Positions 16,086-24,493 of a stretch of 46,184 nucleotides of DNA are shown here, piece after piece (positions within the stretch are counted from its first letter, which is position 1; every line of letters begins with the position of its first letter). Source of the DNA: SAR324 cluster bacterium (lineage in GTDB: Bacteria > SAR324 > NAC60-12); assembly GCA_015231885.1 (NCBI GenBank), contig JADGAT010000040.1, forward strand, positions 1 through 46,184, read 5' to 3'. The position numbers and the translations under genes are program-made. Below the pieces are notes generated by a model. It had not been told where the DNA came from and did no database searches. It was given only the letters and a program-made list of their open reading frames with translations.

Positions 16086-17957
16086 TCATGGTTCAGAATT
16101 TCTGAAACGCCCTTCAGAGACTTTCAGCTTGCGCAGCATGGGTGTTTTTTTATGATGGTGGTCTCGCATCCGGGCAAGGATTCTGACTAGAAATTCGACA
16201 GTCTGAAGGACAAAAGGCCCCTTATTCAGCATGACACATTCGGCTCGGCTGCTCATCGCCGCATCGGTTACTTCTGCGCGTGAAGGCATTCCTTTTTTCG
16301 CAAGACTTTCCAGAACCTGAGTTGCCCAAATCACTGGAATGTGAGCGGCTTCACATAACCACAGGATTTGCTCCTGCACTTCAGCCAATCGTTCGAATCC
16401 GAGTTCCACCCCCAAATCACCTCGTGCGACCATCACGCCAAAAGGAGGTTCACGCAACCCTGCCAGGAGGAGCTGGGGAAGATTCTCAAAGGCTATTCGG
16501 TTCTCAATCTTCAGGATAACTCCAAGCTCACTTTTTCCCCGCTGCTTCAATTCTTCCTGCAGCTGAAATAAATCAGACGGTTCACTGACAAAAGACAATC
16601 CCACCAGATCGACATGCTCGGCCGCAAAGTCCAGATGAACCAAATCATCAGGGGATAGGGCCGGCAATGAAAATTTTGTTTCTGGCAAGTTGATGCCTTT
16701 ATCCGATCGAAGTTTTGCTCCGCCTGGAGGGGCACGGTCAATTATCACCTTCAAACCCTGTGCAGATGCCTCTTGAACCGTTCCTGAAAATTTACCGTCA
16801 TCAAAAAGAATGGGTTCTCCTGGTTTCACATCCGCAAACACCTGAGGGAGTGTGCAGGGAATGCGGGCGGGCTCGACAATGGAACCATCCGACCCCTGTT
16901 TTGCGGGTCGGCCCAATTGATCTTCGGGGGTCAAAGTCAGAGTATCTCCTGCGGACAGCAGGATGAAAGATCCCAGTGACGGTAGCAAACCCACAGTTCC
17001 CGAAGCAACGACTTCCCCATTGCGCACCAGCTGCAAAGGGAGATTTTTTTCTAAATAAGCGGACTGCCTGGATTCTCCCCATGCCCCATCAGCACCTCGT
17101 TCCAATATGGTGATTTTCCTTATTCTACCCGGAATATCTGTGAACTGAATAAGATCGCCAGGCTGGAGAGCCTTCATGAGACCCTGATCAACCGGAATGA
17201 CAGCGGAGGCTGTTTTGTCCTGATCAGAAGGCGGAGTGCTGCCAATCCAAACCAAGGCGGGTGTAACAATCATCCCTCGTGCATCACGTTTAGGCTGAAA
17301 ATGGACGACGGCCATTCCTGGTTCCAGAGCACCTGTGCGAAGTTTGGGGCCGCACAAATCAAACAAGATGCGGCAGGATCGCTTGGTTTCTTCGGCAGCA
17401 CGACGTGCGTGCTGAACCATCTTTTCCCATATTTGCTCATTGTCGTGAGCACTGTTGATCCGCATGACATCCATGCCCGCTTCTACAAGTTGTCGTACCA
17501 ATGCATAGTCCTCTGCGGCTTCTGAAGGCATGGTGACCATGATTCGCACCAGGCGTTCGGAATTGGGAGATCCGAGGAGTGAAGTGGTGTGCTGTGTCAG
17601 CGATTGATCACCTTCCTTGAAGTCTAATGGTTCAGGACGATCTGATCCGCTGTCGAATGGCACGTCAGCCATTCGTTTTAATGCAAAAAGGACGGATTCA
17701 ATACCTGCCAGGACATGTGCTTCTAAACGACCCAGGGAACTCAGACCCAGGAAACTGAGTTGAATTTGAAGAGGGCGGATGTCATGTCGTCTCAATGCCA
17801 GGTAATGTACCAGGTTTCGAGCACTGTTCTTCCATTCCTGCGGGATGGCTTGAAGGTCGGCGGCATACTCTTTTTCTGCATCCAATGCGTGTTGATACAA
17901 AAGAGATAAATGATCATAAATACTTTTTAAGGATTGAGTCGTATTTTCGCTGCTCAT
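16086..17957 (-). CDS. pyk: Pyruvate kinase-like protein, K+-independent type, without C-domain
   Basis: 623 residues. A helical N-terminal extension (about 1-130) precedes a pyruvate kinase core: VMRINSAHD, FDLCGPKLRTG (about 203-210), LKIENRIAFENL with the catalytic Lys, ARGDLGVE with the metal-binding Asp, and ATQVLESL. The B domain is enlarged by about 100 residues. After the barrel the sequence ends within about 35 residues, so the usual regulatory C-domain is absent. In K+-dependent enzymes the motif is DTKGPE; here it is DLCGPK, with Lys at the position (117, rabbit numbering) that removes the K+ requirement and Leu replacing a K+ ligand. The Ser of NFSH is Ala. ATG 17957 has GGAG upstream. 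Fourth gene of the MscS-MgtE series; 42 bases after mgtE. The reaction (PEP + ADP to pyruvate + ATP) is likely but untested for this divergent form. Confidence 0.8.
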   Translation of the reverse strand: MSSENTTQSLKSIYDHLSLLYQHALDAEKEYAADLQAIPQEWKNSARNLVHYLALRRHDIRPLQIQLSFLGLSSLGRLEAHVLAGIESVLFALKRMADVPFDSGSDRPEPLDFKEGDQSLTQHTTSLLGSPNSERLVRIMVTMPSEAAEDYALVRQLVEAGMDVMRINSAHDNEQIWEKMVQHARRAAEETKRSCRILFDLCGPKLRTGALEPGMAVVHFQPKRDARGMIVTPALVWIGSTPPSDQDKTASAVIPVDQGLMKALQPGDLIQFTDIPGRIRKITILERGADGAWGESRQSAYLEKNLPLQLVRNGEVVASGTVGLLPSLGSFILLSAGDTLTLTPEDQLGRPAKQGSDGSIVEPARIPCTLPQVFADVKPGEPILFDDGKFSGTVQEASAQGLKVIIDRAPPGGAKLRSDKGINLPETKFSLPALSPDDLVHLDFAAEHVDLVGLSFVSEPSDLFQLQEELKQRGKSELGVILKIENRIAFENLPQLLLAGLREPPFGVMVARGDLGVELGFERLAEVQEQILWLCEAAHIPVIWATQVLESLAKKGMPSRAEVTDAAMSSRAECVMLNKGPFVLQTVEFLVRILARMRDHHHKKTPMLRKLKVSEGRFRNSEP

Positions 17958-17999
17958 CAAAAACTCCTATGTTAGGGTTTGTTTAAATGCATTTCTATC

Positions 18000-19325
18000 T
18001 CAGCCTGGTGTGAGCATACTGGACAGCAGAGTGGCAATTCCCAGGAAAGACATGAAACCGGCAATGTCAGTGACAGTTGTCAAGACAATGGAAGACGATT
18101 GGGCAGGATCCAAACCAACGCGTTTCAGGACAATCGGCACCAGCGCTCCGGCAATCCCGGCAATCGTCATTGAAATCACCATAGATACCGCTATGACTAA
18201 TGACAGGCCCGGACTTTTGCTCCAAAGATAAACGCCTGCTGCACAGGTAACGGCAATGGCAGAACCGTTTATCACACCGGTTCCCGCCTCTTTGAGAGTG
18301 ACTTTAATCCAATCCCGGGGAGTGATTTCCCGGAGTGTCAATCCCCTCATTGTCACTGCCAGGGCCTGCGCTCCAGCATTTCCGGACTGCCCTGCTACTA
18401 CCGGCAGCATGATCGCTAAAGCAGTAAAGCGAGCAATGGTGTCTTCAAAAATACCGACGACAGCAGCGGCCAAAAAGGCCGTGAGCAAATTGATTTCTAA
18501 CCAGGGGAGGCGTTTTCTAACAGCAAAAACGCTGGTTGAATTTGCTCGTTCATCTTTGCTCACCCCGACCATGGTTTGTATTTCAGAAGCCAGATTTTCT
18601 TTGATGGCATCCAGTATATCCGCACTATGGATCACCCCCACCAGATGATTATTTCCATCAACAACAGGAAGAGAACCCACTCGGTGATGTTCCAGTTTTT
18701 CAATGGCCTCGTCTTGCGGGTCAAGTGCAGTAACATAGGCTGTCACAGGCACAGAAAGCGAGGACAGTGTTCTCCCGCTGTCTGCCAGAACCAGTCGCTG
18801 CATGTCAATCTGCCCGCACAAACACATGTTGTCATCAAGGATGTACAGGTGATGCAGTGCTTCTATTTTCTGGTTTTTGAGCTGTGCAATTGCATCGGCG
18901 ATGGTGATATGCCTATTAAAGGCAATGATATTGGTTCCCATCAGCCGTCCTGCAGAATTGTCAGGATACGACAGCAATTCTCTCAGTTCTTTGGCAGCAC
19001 TTTCTTTGAGCAGGTTCAAAAAATATTCCCGCTGCTCCTGATCAAAGCGACTCAGCAGAACGGCTCCCAATCTTGCATCCAGCGCCATCAGCAAGTCTGC
19101 GGCAACCTCCTCACGCAGCTGTAGAAAGCAGGAGTCCGATACCCCTGGAGCAAGATTGTTCCAAACGGGTGTCAGGATATGCAGGGGCTGTTCATTCAAA
19201 ATAAAAGCGGCTTCTTCAGGCAGCATGGTTTCGAATTTACGGGCAGCTTCTTTGGGGTAATTGAGTAAGAAAGCCCTGTTGAGAATATCTAACGGATCCT
19301 GCTTTTCCATCATTGCTGCAGTCAT
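18000..19325 (-). CDS. mgtE: MgtE-family magnesium channel/transporter
   Basis: 441 residues from ATG 19325 (AAGGAG upstream). Layout matches MgtE: N-terminal superhelical domain (about 10-125), two CBS repeats (about 130-250; ALHHLYILDD, then SLPVVDGNNHLVGVIHSADI), a connecting helix, and five membrane helices (about 285-440) with PVVAGQSGNAGAQALAVTMR and a fifth helix containing VTDIAGFMSFLG, whose Asp matches the pore Mg2+ ligand of the family. It moves Mg2+ into the cell through the inner membrane and closes when Mg2+ binds its cytosolic domains. It lies 10 bases after the gene for a second, membrane-free MgtE_N-CBS protein, which may form mixed cytosolic assemblies with it. Confidence 0.93.
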   Translation of the reverse strand: MTAAMMEKQDPLDILNRAFLLNYPKEAARKFETMLPEEAAFILNEQPLHILTPVWNNLAPGVSDSCFLQLREEVAADLLMALDARLGAVLLSRFDQEQREYFLNLLKESAAKELRELLSYPDNSAGRLMGTNIIAFNRHITIADAIAQLKNQKIEALHHLYILDDNMCLCGQIDMQRLVLADSGRTLSSLSVPVTAYVTALDPQDEAIEKLEHHRVGSLPVVDGNNHLVGVIHSADILDAIKENLASEIQTMVGVSKDERANSTSVFAVRKRLPWLEINLLTAFLAAAVVGIFEDTIARFTALAIMLPVVAGQSGNAGAQALAVTMRGLTLREITPRDWIKVTLKEAGTGVINGSAIAVTCAAGVYLWSKSPGLSLVIAVSMVISMTIAGIAGALVPIVLKRVGLDPAQSSSIVLTTVTDIAGFMSFLGIATLLSSMLTPG

Positions 19326-19335
19326 TGTCTTCTCC

Positions 19336-20172
19336 TTACTGAGATTTTCTATTGCTGAGTCCGCCCAAAGTGCTGAACAATGCCAGGAGGGATCCTCCAT
19401 ATACTTCAAATATTTCTGTGAGGGGAGTATTGGTTTTTGATTGAGGGATTGTCGAGGATGTCTGGCGCATCCCGTTGCGCATATCCATATGCCGCAGCAT
19501 GCCGATCATCTGTTTGCTTCGATTGACAACGGGCAAGGTATCGTGGCAGATCCACCCGTCATGTTGCTGTACTGAGCTCAAAGCACTATGCCCTGAGATG
19601 GTATCGGGATTTTTGCGCATCATCAATTCAATAGGAATTTCTGGTTTTGTTCTCAATAAGGTAGAAATGCCTGTCACGCCACGCATCTGATTTTCCCGAT
19701 CCACCACACAAACCACGTCTGTCACCACTGTATCCTGTTCTTCAGCAAGACGTTTCAAGGCTTCTTCGACCGTACAGCCTATGGGGACTGCAGCCGTCTG
19801 CGGCAGCATCCATGCTCCTGCGGTATCTTCTGCATAGTTCAGCAGCAGCTTGCATGTGGTTCTGGTTTTGACAGGCAGTTCTTTCAGCAAATTTCTGAGG
19901 CTCGTTTTATTTGTATAACGAAGGACTGCGGCAATGACTCTATTATCCATATGAGATAAAAATCCTGCGGCAGTACCTGGTTCTAATGCCATGCAAATCC
20001 TTGCTGTATAGTGGGGCAGCATGTGTCCTAGTACCAATGAGGCTTCGGGGAGGGGAATGCTTTTGATAAATGCAGCCGCATCTTCTATTGACCATTCCTC
20101 TATCAACCCAGCTGCAAAATCAGGATGTGATTGTAAAAACGTCAAAACCAGATCGACTTTCTGATGAGTCAT
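19336..20172 (-). CDS. Soluble MgtE_N-CBS protein (MgtE cytosolic part without channel)
   Basis: 278 residues. Residues about 5-125 match the MgtE N-terminal superhelical repeats (SIEDAAAFIKSIPLPEA, LVLGHMLPHYTARI, MDNRVIAAVLRY), and about 130-240 form two CBS-like repeats (VVCVVDRENQMRGVTGI; DTLPVVNRSKQMIGMLRHMD). No membrane helices follow; the protein ends with a short tail. The gene overlaps the upstream MscS gene by four bases and is followed after 10 bases by mgtE. In MgtE this unit senses Mg2+ and gates the pore; here a free copy sits between a mechanosensitive channel and MgtE. It could regulate either by subunit mixing. It probably came from duplication of the mgtE 5' part followed by strong divergence. 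Confidence 0.82.
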   Translation of the reverse strand: MTHQKVDLVLTFLQSHPDFAAGLIEEWSIEDAAAFIKSIPLPEASLVLGHMLPHYTARICMALEPGTAAGFLSHMDNRVIAAVLRYTNKTSLRNLLKELPVKTRTTCKLLLNYAEDTAGAWMLPQTAAVPIGCTVEEALKRLAEEQDTVVTDVVCVVDRENQMRGVTGISTLLRTKPEIPIELMMRKNPDTISGHSALSSVQQHDGWICHDTLPVVNRSKQMIGMLRHMDMRNGMRQTSSTIPQSKTNTPLTEIFEVYGGSLLALFSTLGGLSNRKSQ

Positions 20173-21026
20173 ATTCCCTCCTCTTTTTTTCTGGAAGAAA
20201 ACTGGCTGATCTGCTCATGAAACAGTTTTGCCGGCACAACGGTTCGACTGTCCTCTGTGTCCAATACAATGGAAGTTTGGGTGACTTCGAGCACTTCCCC
20301 CTCCATATCACCAATCCGCATGGTCTCCCCGATCCTGCAGTGTTTTCGTGTATACTGGGCCCCGATAATGTTGGCCACCAGCTCTTTGGCACCCAGACTG
20401 AAGGCCAGTGCGCCCCCAATCAGCAAAACACCGATAATGACGACTAAAGTAGTGGTCAGGAAGTTAACATGGATACCAATATGTTCAATACCAATAATAA
20501 TGGTGGTAAAAAGAATGACTACTTGAACCACCCGTGCCAATACATCACTCTGCTCAATGCCGGCAGAGGACGCCGCACTTGCAACAGTGCTGCGGGTACC
20601 GTTGCTCAGTAAGAACCCTGCCAGAATAATGATCAATCCTGTGATCAGGTTTGGCAGATAGTTGATGACCGTATCCATCCAGTTGGAAAACATATTCCAA
20701 CCCAGCATGTTCGCACTGGCAGCAATAAAAAACAGCATCACGGTCCAAAACACGGATTTACTGAGGATTACCGCATAGGAACGCTTGATGGTTTCATGCT
20801 GAATGCTTTGTCCTTTTGCCGCTCGATTGAACAACGAATCCAATCTCGTGATAATTTTTTTTGTGGCAGCCCTCAATATGTGGGCAACTACCCAACCCAT
20901 GATGAGCAGTCCAATTGCCGCAAGCAATTGCGGAGCATATTCCATAATTTTTTTTGAAATTCCGGTGAAGGTCTCGGTGAGCGAGGCCTGCCAGTCAAAG
21001 ACAGAGCTGGTATTTTGTTCGTTCAT
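20169..21026 (-). CDS. MscS-superfamily channel, CmpX-like
   Basis: 285 residues. Four to five hydrophobic segments: QLLAAIGLLIMGWVVAHIL (about 35), VFWTVMLFFIAASANMLG, LITGLIIILAGFLLSNG, VVQVVILFTTIIIGIEHIG and VVIIGVLLIGGALAFSLG (pore helix), then a beta domain with CRIGETMRIGDMEGEVLEVT and TVVPAKLFHEQ. The C-terminal alpha/beta domain is missing. Extra N-terminal helices with conserved Gly pairs are typical of the CmpX/TM-helix group of MscS relatives. It is the first gene of the minus-strand series with the MgtE_N-CBS protein, mgtE, pyk and QEGLA; the four-base overlap with the second gene means coupled translation. No clear ribosome site or sigma-54 site precedes it. Confidence 0.85.
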   Translation of the reverse strand: MNEQNTSSVFDWQASLTETFTGISKKIMEYAPQLLAAIGLLIMGWVVAHILRAATKKIITRLDSLFNRAAKGQSIQHETIKRSYAVILSKSVFWTVMLFFIAASANMLGWNMFSNWMDTVINYLPNLITGLIIILAGFLLSNGTRSTVASAASSAGIEQSDVLARVVQVVILFTTIIIGIEHIGIHVNFLTTTLVVIIGVLLIGGALAFSLGAKELVANIIGAQYTRKHCRIGETMRIGDMEGEVLEVTQTSIVLDTEDSRTVVPAKLFHEQISQFSSRKKEEGI

Positions 21027-21325
21027 AATGGATTACAATGATGGGTTCTTTGATACAGCTTCTCAGGGGAGTATGTCTTTCACATGCTTCAGATAGGGGG
21101 CTATACTGTTCTGGTTTTGCATGAGATTCATGTTTAGGAAGGATAGCGTATCTTCTCATTTATTGCAAACGGATTGAAACAGGTTTTTTCAGGGCTTGCT
21201 TGAAAAAATAAGAGATGATCATGAATGATGATAGAGAAGCAAATAAAGCAAAAAAGTGGCGTGATACATGCAAGGTAGGAGACGACAATGAGGTAAGAAT
21301 CAATAAAAAGTAATGACAGGAAATT
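21027..21325. other. Divergent promoter region between two MscS-containing operons
   Basis: 299 bases separating start codons of opposite genes. It holds an inverted repeat TTTTTTCA/TGAAAAAA (21184-21191 and 21201-21208) and a sigma-54 promoter candidate (21256-21272) reading right. A 30-codon open frame at 21221-21313 has a fair ribosome site but would contain that promoter, so I do not call it a gene. No promoter was recognised for the leftward operon. Confidence 0.4.
21256..21272 (+). promoter_or_regulatory. Sigma-54 (-24/-12) promoter candidate for the large MscS gene
   Basis: GTGGCGTGATACATGCA has the invariant GG (21258-21259) and GC (21270-21271) exactly ten bases apart, with TGGC at -24 and TGCA at -12. 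It is 54 bases before ATG 21326, so transcription would start near 21283. It differs from the consensus TGGCAC-N5-TTGCA at three positions. Confidence 0.5.
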
Positions 21326-23527
21326 ATGAAATATCTTTGGATGGGACTACTGGTCTGGATCACAATGTTGCCGTTTGGGTTGCATGCTAAAACGCCCTTA
21401 CCCATCCCTCCTGTCCCGATTCCTGTTGAACAACAAACTGAGGCTGTTATCACTCCTGACATCCTTGATTTGAAACCAAACTGGTGGAAATATTTTCAAG
21501 TTGAGAGTGAAGAACAATTAGAGGAGCGAATCGAACGTTTTCAGTTTCAATTAGATCAGCAAAAGATTGCAATTAATCAACAAGAACAAAAAGCAGCAAA
21601 CAACTTCATCAAACGTATTAAAGCCAATTTGGAGGCGTTACCCGCATTACGGGCAAACACCAGTGCTGACACACCAACTCCAGTTCCTGTCTTGGAAAAA
21701 TATACGACGGGACAGTTGTTAAAGTTAACCAAACAACTCTGGGATCACAAAATTGAATTGGATGCTGATGAAGCCGAACAGACTCGGCTGCGTTCTTCCA
21801 TCAAGGCCGCACAGAAGCTTCGTGATAACCTAATGGCTGCCTATCTGAAAACACCTCATCAAACCCCAAAAAAACTACTGCGCGGCTTAGAAATTTCTGC
21901 AAATCAAACTGTACTGAGCATTGCCTTAGAGCACCTTCGCCTGCATCAGGCTCGTTTGAAAATCTCACAAACGGTTGCCTCACGATTAGATGAGACATTA
22001 AAAATTGCACAGCAACGGTTATTTGCCACGGAAGCAGGGCTCATGCAATTAGAAAGCGAGATTCAAAAACTGGAGTCCCAGCAGCAAATACTGTATCGCA
22101 AACTTTTGAGTGCAGAAAACAGTATACTGGAAGATATCACCACAGATGGTCCTGCCGGAAAAGCCATGAGTCACTGGTTAGGACAAAAAGCCGTTCATGT
22201 CGCCGGAAGGGAGCTCCATGCCCGATTGAGAATCCTGGTTAAAAAACAAGAAAAGTATCTGGCCGAATTCTTATTAACAGGTTTACCCCATGCATCTATC
22301 CAGGAAGAAGAAAAGACATGGAGTCTCCTGATGGAGGAAACGGATAATCAGGTCAGTGCCTGGAAAGAAAGTACAGAAAGAGAGCTGGCTCGTTCGAATA
22401 CAGCTCTTTTGTCTTTAGATACAGAAACCATGAATCCGATGCTGGAAGCCATGCATCACAAACGTATCCAGGAGGCCCAGGAAACCCTGCTGCTGTTCAG
22501 ACGACTGGAAAATACCAGGCAAACCGGAGAACTATGGATCAATATTCTCCACGAGAAAATAGCAGCACAGCAAGGGGAACTCTATTTATGGTGGAACACG
22601 ACAGGTAAGACGTTTACGAATACTTATGAAATAGTGCAGGATTGGTCAGGGAAAAGTTTGTTCACGATTGGTGAAAACCCTGTCACGCCGTATGATCTTC
22701 TGTGGTTTGTGTTGATTATCCTGGTTGCTGTTTGGGCATCAAAACTCATTCGATTTTTTCTCGATCGTATCAGCCAAAACAAGAAAGGTGTGCAGAAGTC
22801 GTCTATCTATGTTACCGGGAGACTGCTGCACTATACCATACTAACCATCGGCGTCCTGATCGGGATATCCTCGATCGGTATTGATATCACAAAGCTGGCA
22901 TTGGTCGCAGGAGCACTCAGTATTGGAATTGGTTTTGGACTTCAGTCCATTTTTAATAACTTTGTTTCTGGTCTGATCCTTCTCTTTGAAAAACCGTTAA
23001 AAATCGGAGATTTTGTGGAACTCGAATCAGGAGTCCGGGGGGAGGTTCGTGAAATCAATGTGCGCAGCACCAGGATTACGACACGAGACAATCTGGATAT
23101 ATTGGTTCCAAATTCCGAATTTATCAATGGACGTGTGGTCAATTGGACTTTGGAAGATCCATCCAGAAGGGTCCATATTCTTTTTGGTGTCTCTTATGAC
23201 AGCAATAAGGAAATTGTACGCGATGCTATTTTAGAAGCTGCTCAGAACGTAGAATACACGCTCAAAACTCAAAAAACACGACAACCCCAGGTTTGGTTGG
23301 ACGGATTTGGAGAGAGCCGTATTTTGTTCAAATTAGTGGTCTGGATTCGACCGAATGTTGCTAAACTCGATCAGGAAATTGAGGCGGCTTACCTGTGGGA
23401 AATTGAATCCATTTTGCGTAAATACAACTTGAAAGTCCCATTCCCTCAAAGGGATTTACACATCAAAAGTGTCTTTCAGCATTCCAGTTTTGATTTACCG
23501 GAATCCAAGTCTCCAGAGTCCCCATGA
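21326..23527 (+). CDS. Large MscS-family channel with periplasmic coiled-coil domain (KefA/MscK-like)
   Basis: 733 residues, ribosome site AGGAAATT. A signal peptide (about 1-21, ending LHA) is followed by ILDLKPNWWKYF (about 46-57), then about 330 residues of heptad-rich, Gln/Glu-rich helix in the periplasm, as in MscK/KefA and YbdG-like proteins. Membrane helices begin near 455; the pore helix GALSIGIGFGLQS and FNNFVSGLILLFEKPLKIGD start the MscS core, which continues to IPNSEF-like LVPNSEFINGR and ends at VPFPQRD. The family opens under tension and some members respond to external K+. It overlaps the next MscS gene by four bases and is a close paralogue of the protein at 40084-42240. A sigma-54 promoter candidate lies upstream. 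Confidence 0.9.
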   Translation: MKYLWMGLLVWITMLPFGLHAKTPLPIPPVPIPVEQQTEAVITPDILDLKPNWWKYFQVESEEQLEERIERFQFQLDQQKIAINQQEQKAANNFIKRIKANLEALPALRANTSADTPTPVPVLEKYTTGQLLKLTKQLWDHKIELDADEAEQTRLRSSIKAAQKLRDNLMAAYLKTPHQTPKKLLRGLEISANQTVLSIALEHLRLHQARLKISQTVASRLDETLKIAQQRLFATEAGLMQLESEIQKLESQQQILYRKLLSAENSILEDITTDGPAGKAMSHWLGQKAVHVAGRELHARLRILVKKQEKYLAEFLLTGLPHASIQEEEKTWSLLMEETDNQVSAWKESTERELARSNTALLSLDTETMNPMLEAMHHKRIQEAQETLLLFRRLENTRQTGELWINILHEKIAAQQGELYLWWNTTGKTFTNTYEIVQDWSGKSLFTIGENPVTPYDLLWFVLIILVAVWASKLIRFFLDRISQNKKGVQKSSIYVTGRLLHYTILTIGVLIGISSIGIDITKLALVAGALSIGIGFGLQSIFNNFVSGLILLFEKPLKIGDFVELESGVRGEVREINVRSTRITTRDNLDILVPNSEFINGRVVNWTLEDPSRRVHILFGVSYDSNKEIVRDAILEAAQNVEYTLKTQKTRQPQVWLDGFGESRILFKLVVWIRPNVAKLDQEIEAAYLWEIESILRKYNLKVPFPQRDLHIKSVFQHSSFDLPESKSPESP

Positions 23528-24378
23528 ATCAGGAAGTGATTTTCAATTTAGGTACGGTCCCTGTTACCTATGAGAAGGCCTTGTATGCACTGCTAACCGC
23601 TATTATTTTTATATTGATTGCCAAAATAAGCAGATTCATTTTATCCAGACTTCGCGATTATCCGCCCTTTTCCTTTGCCTTGAACATTTTACCAGAAAAC
23701 TTTTGGTACTATAGCCTGATCGGTTTAGGAATGCTTTCCAGTACCTCCGTGCTTGGCGTTGAAATGAATCAGTTTTTATGGCTGGCGAGCTGGTTTGGCC
23801 TGGGACTCGGGTTTGCCGCACGTACTTATATCACGAACTTCATATCAGGCATCATTCTTCTGATTGAGCGCCCCTGCAAAATTGGGGATTACATTGAACT
23901 TGAATCCGGCAGCTGGGGCAAAGTAAAGGCGATCAACACTCGGCATACCCACATCTGGACCGTGGACAATCAGGATATTATAGTCCCCAATTCCGAGCTG
24001 ATTAATGGAAGAATCGTCAATCGTACCTACATAAACAGAGTGCGGCGGATGCATATTCCATTTAGAGTCGCATATCACAGTGACAAAGAACAGGTACAAC
24101 ACGTCGTGATCGAGGCAGCCAATCAGGTCAAATACACTTTAAAAAAAAAGAAAACACACCAGCCTCAGGTCTGGCTTGTCCAATTTGGGCTTGACGAACT
24201 GAATTTTGAGCTGATCGTTTGGGTTCAATCCCAGGCTCCTATTCAAGCGGCGTACCTGTGGGCCATTGAAACAGCGCTCCGCAGTCACCAGATTGAGATT
24301 CCTTTTCCTCAAATGGATCTGGCTTTGCAGCAAAATAACCTCTCCCAATCTTCTGCAAGTACCGTTACATCAAAGTAG
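23524..24378 (+). CDS. MscS-family channel, small, coupled to the large one
   Basis: 284 residues. Hydrophobic segments at about 15-35, 60-80 and 88-125; the third contains LASWFGLGLGFAARTYITN, a pore helix in which some of the usual Gly/Ala positions are changed (LGLGFAA). The soluble part (CKIGDYIELESGSWGKVKAI, then IIVPNSELINGR and IPFPQMD) aligns closely with the end of the preceding large channel, so this looks like a shortened paralogue made by tandem duplication. Start ATG overlaps the upstream TGA (ATGA) and no independent ribosome site is evident. Mixed heptamers with the large protein are possible. A 115-base gap follows before the peptidase genes. Confidence 0.9.
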   Translation: MNQEVIFNLGTVPVTYEKALYALLTAIIFILIAKISRFILSRLRDYPPFSFALNILPENFWYYSLIGLGMLSSTSVLGVEMNQFLWLASWFGLGLGFAARTYITNFISGIILLIERPCKIGDYIELESGSWGKVKAINTRHTHIWTVDNQDIIVPNSELINGRIVNRTYINRVRRMHIPFRVAYHSDKEQVQHVVIEAANQVKYTLKKKKTHQPQVWLVQFGLDELNFELIVWVQSQAPIQAAYLWAIETALRSHQIEIPFPQMDLALQQNNLSQSSASTVTSK

Positions 24379-24394
24379 TGCTGGCATAATTCCC

Positions 24395-24453
24395 TGATTT
24401 GATTTATTGTCAAATTAAGACATCGTCAGTCAGATTCTAATATCATCAAATCA
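24395..24453. repeat. Spaced inverted repeat upstream of the gingipain-like gene
   Basis: TGATTTGAT (24395-24403) and ATCAAATCA (24445-24453) are exact reverse complements separated by 41 bases. They could be a hairpin in the untranslated region or paired binding sites. Function unknown; AT-rich repeats of this length can occur by chance. Confidence 0.25.
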
Positions 24454-24493
24454 GACATGCGATGCTTCACCAACCCTCACAAATAGGAGAAAA

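Noticed and set aside
16086..17957. Pyruvate kinase as a truncated pseudogene
   Set aside because: The missing C-domain could suggest truncation, but the next gene follows closely, the catalytic Lys, Asp and Thr motifs are intact and short forms without the C-domain exist.
18256..18648. 130-codon and other long plus-strand frames across 18000-19124
   Set aside because: Shadows of mgtE on the other strand; no family likeness.
21221..21313. 30-codon open frame with a fair ribosome site before the large MscS gene
   Set aside because: Highly charged, no known likeness, and it contains the sigma-54 promoter candidate; the two calls exclude each other and the promoter has better support.
24382..24397. 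TGGCATAATTCCCTG as a sigma-54 promoter before the gingipain-like gene
   Set aside because: The base pair ten positions after GG is TG, not GC, and the -12 box is absent.
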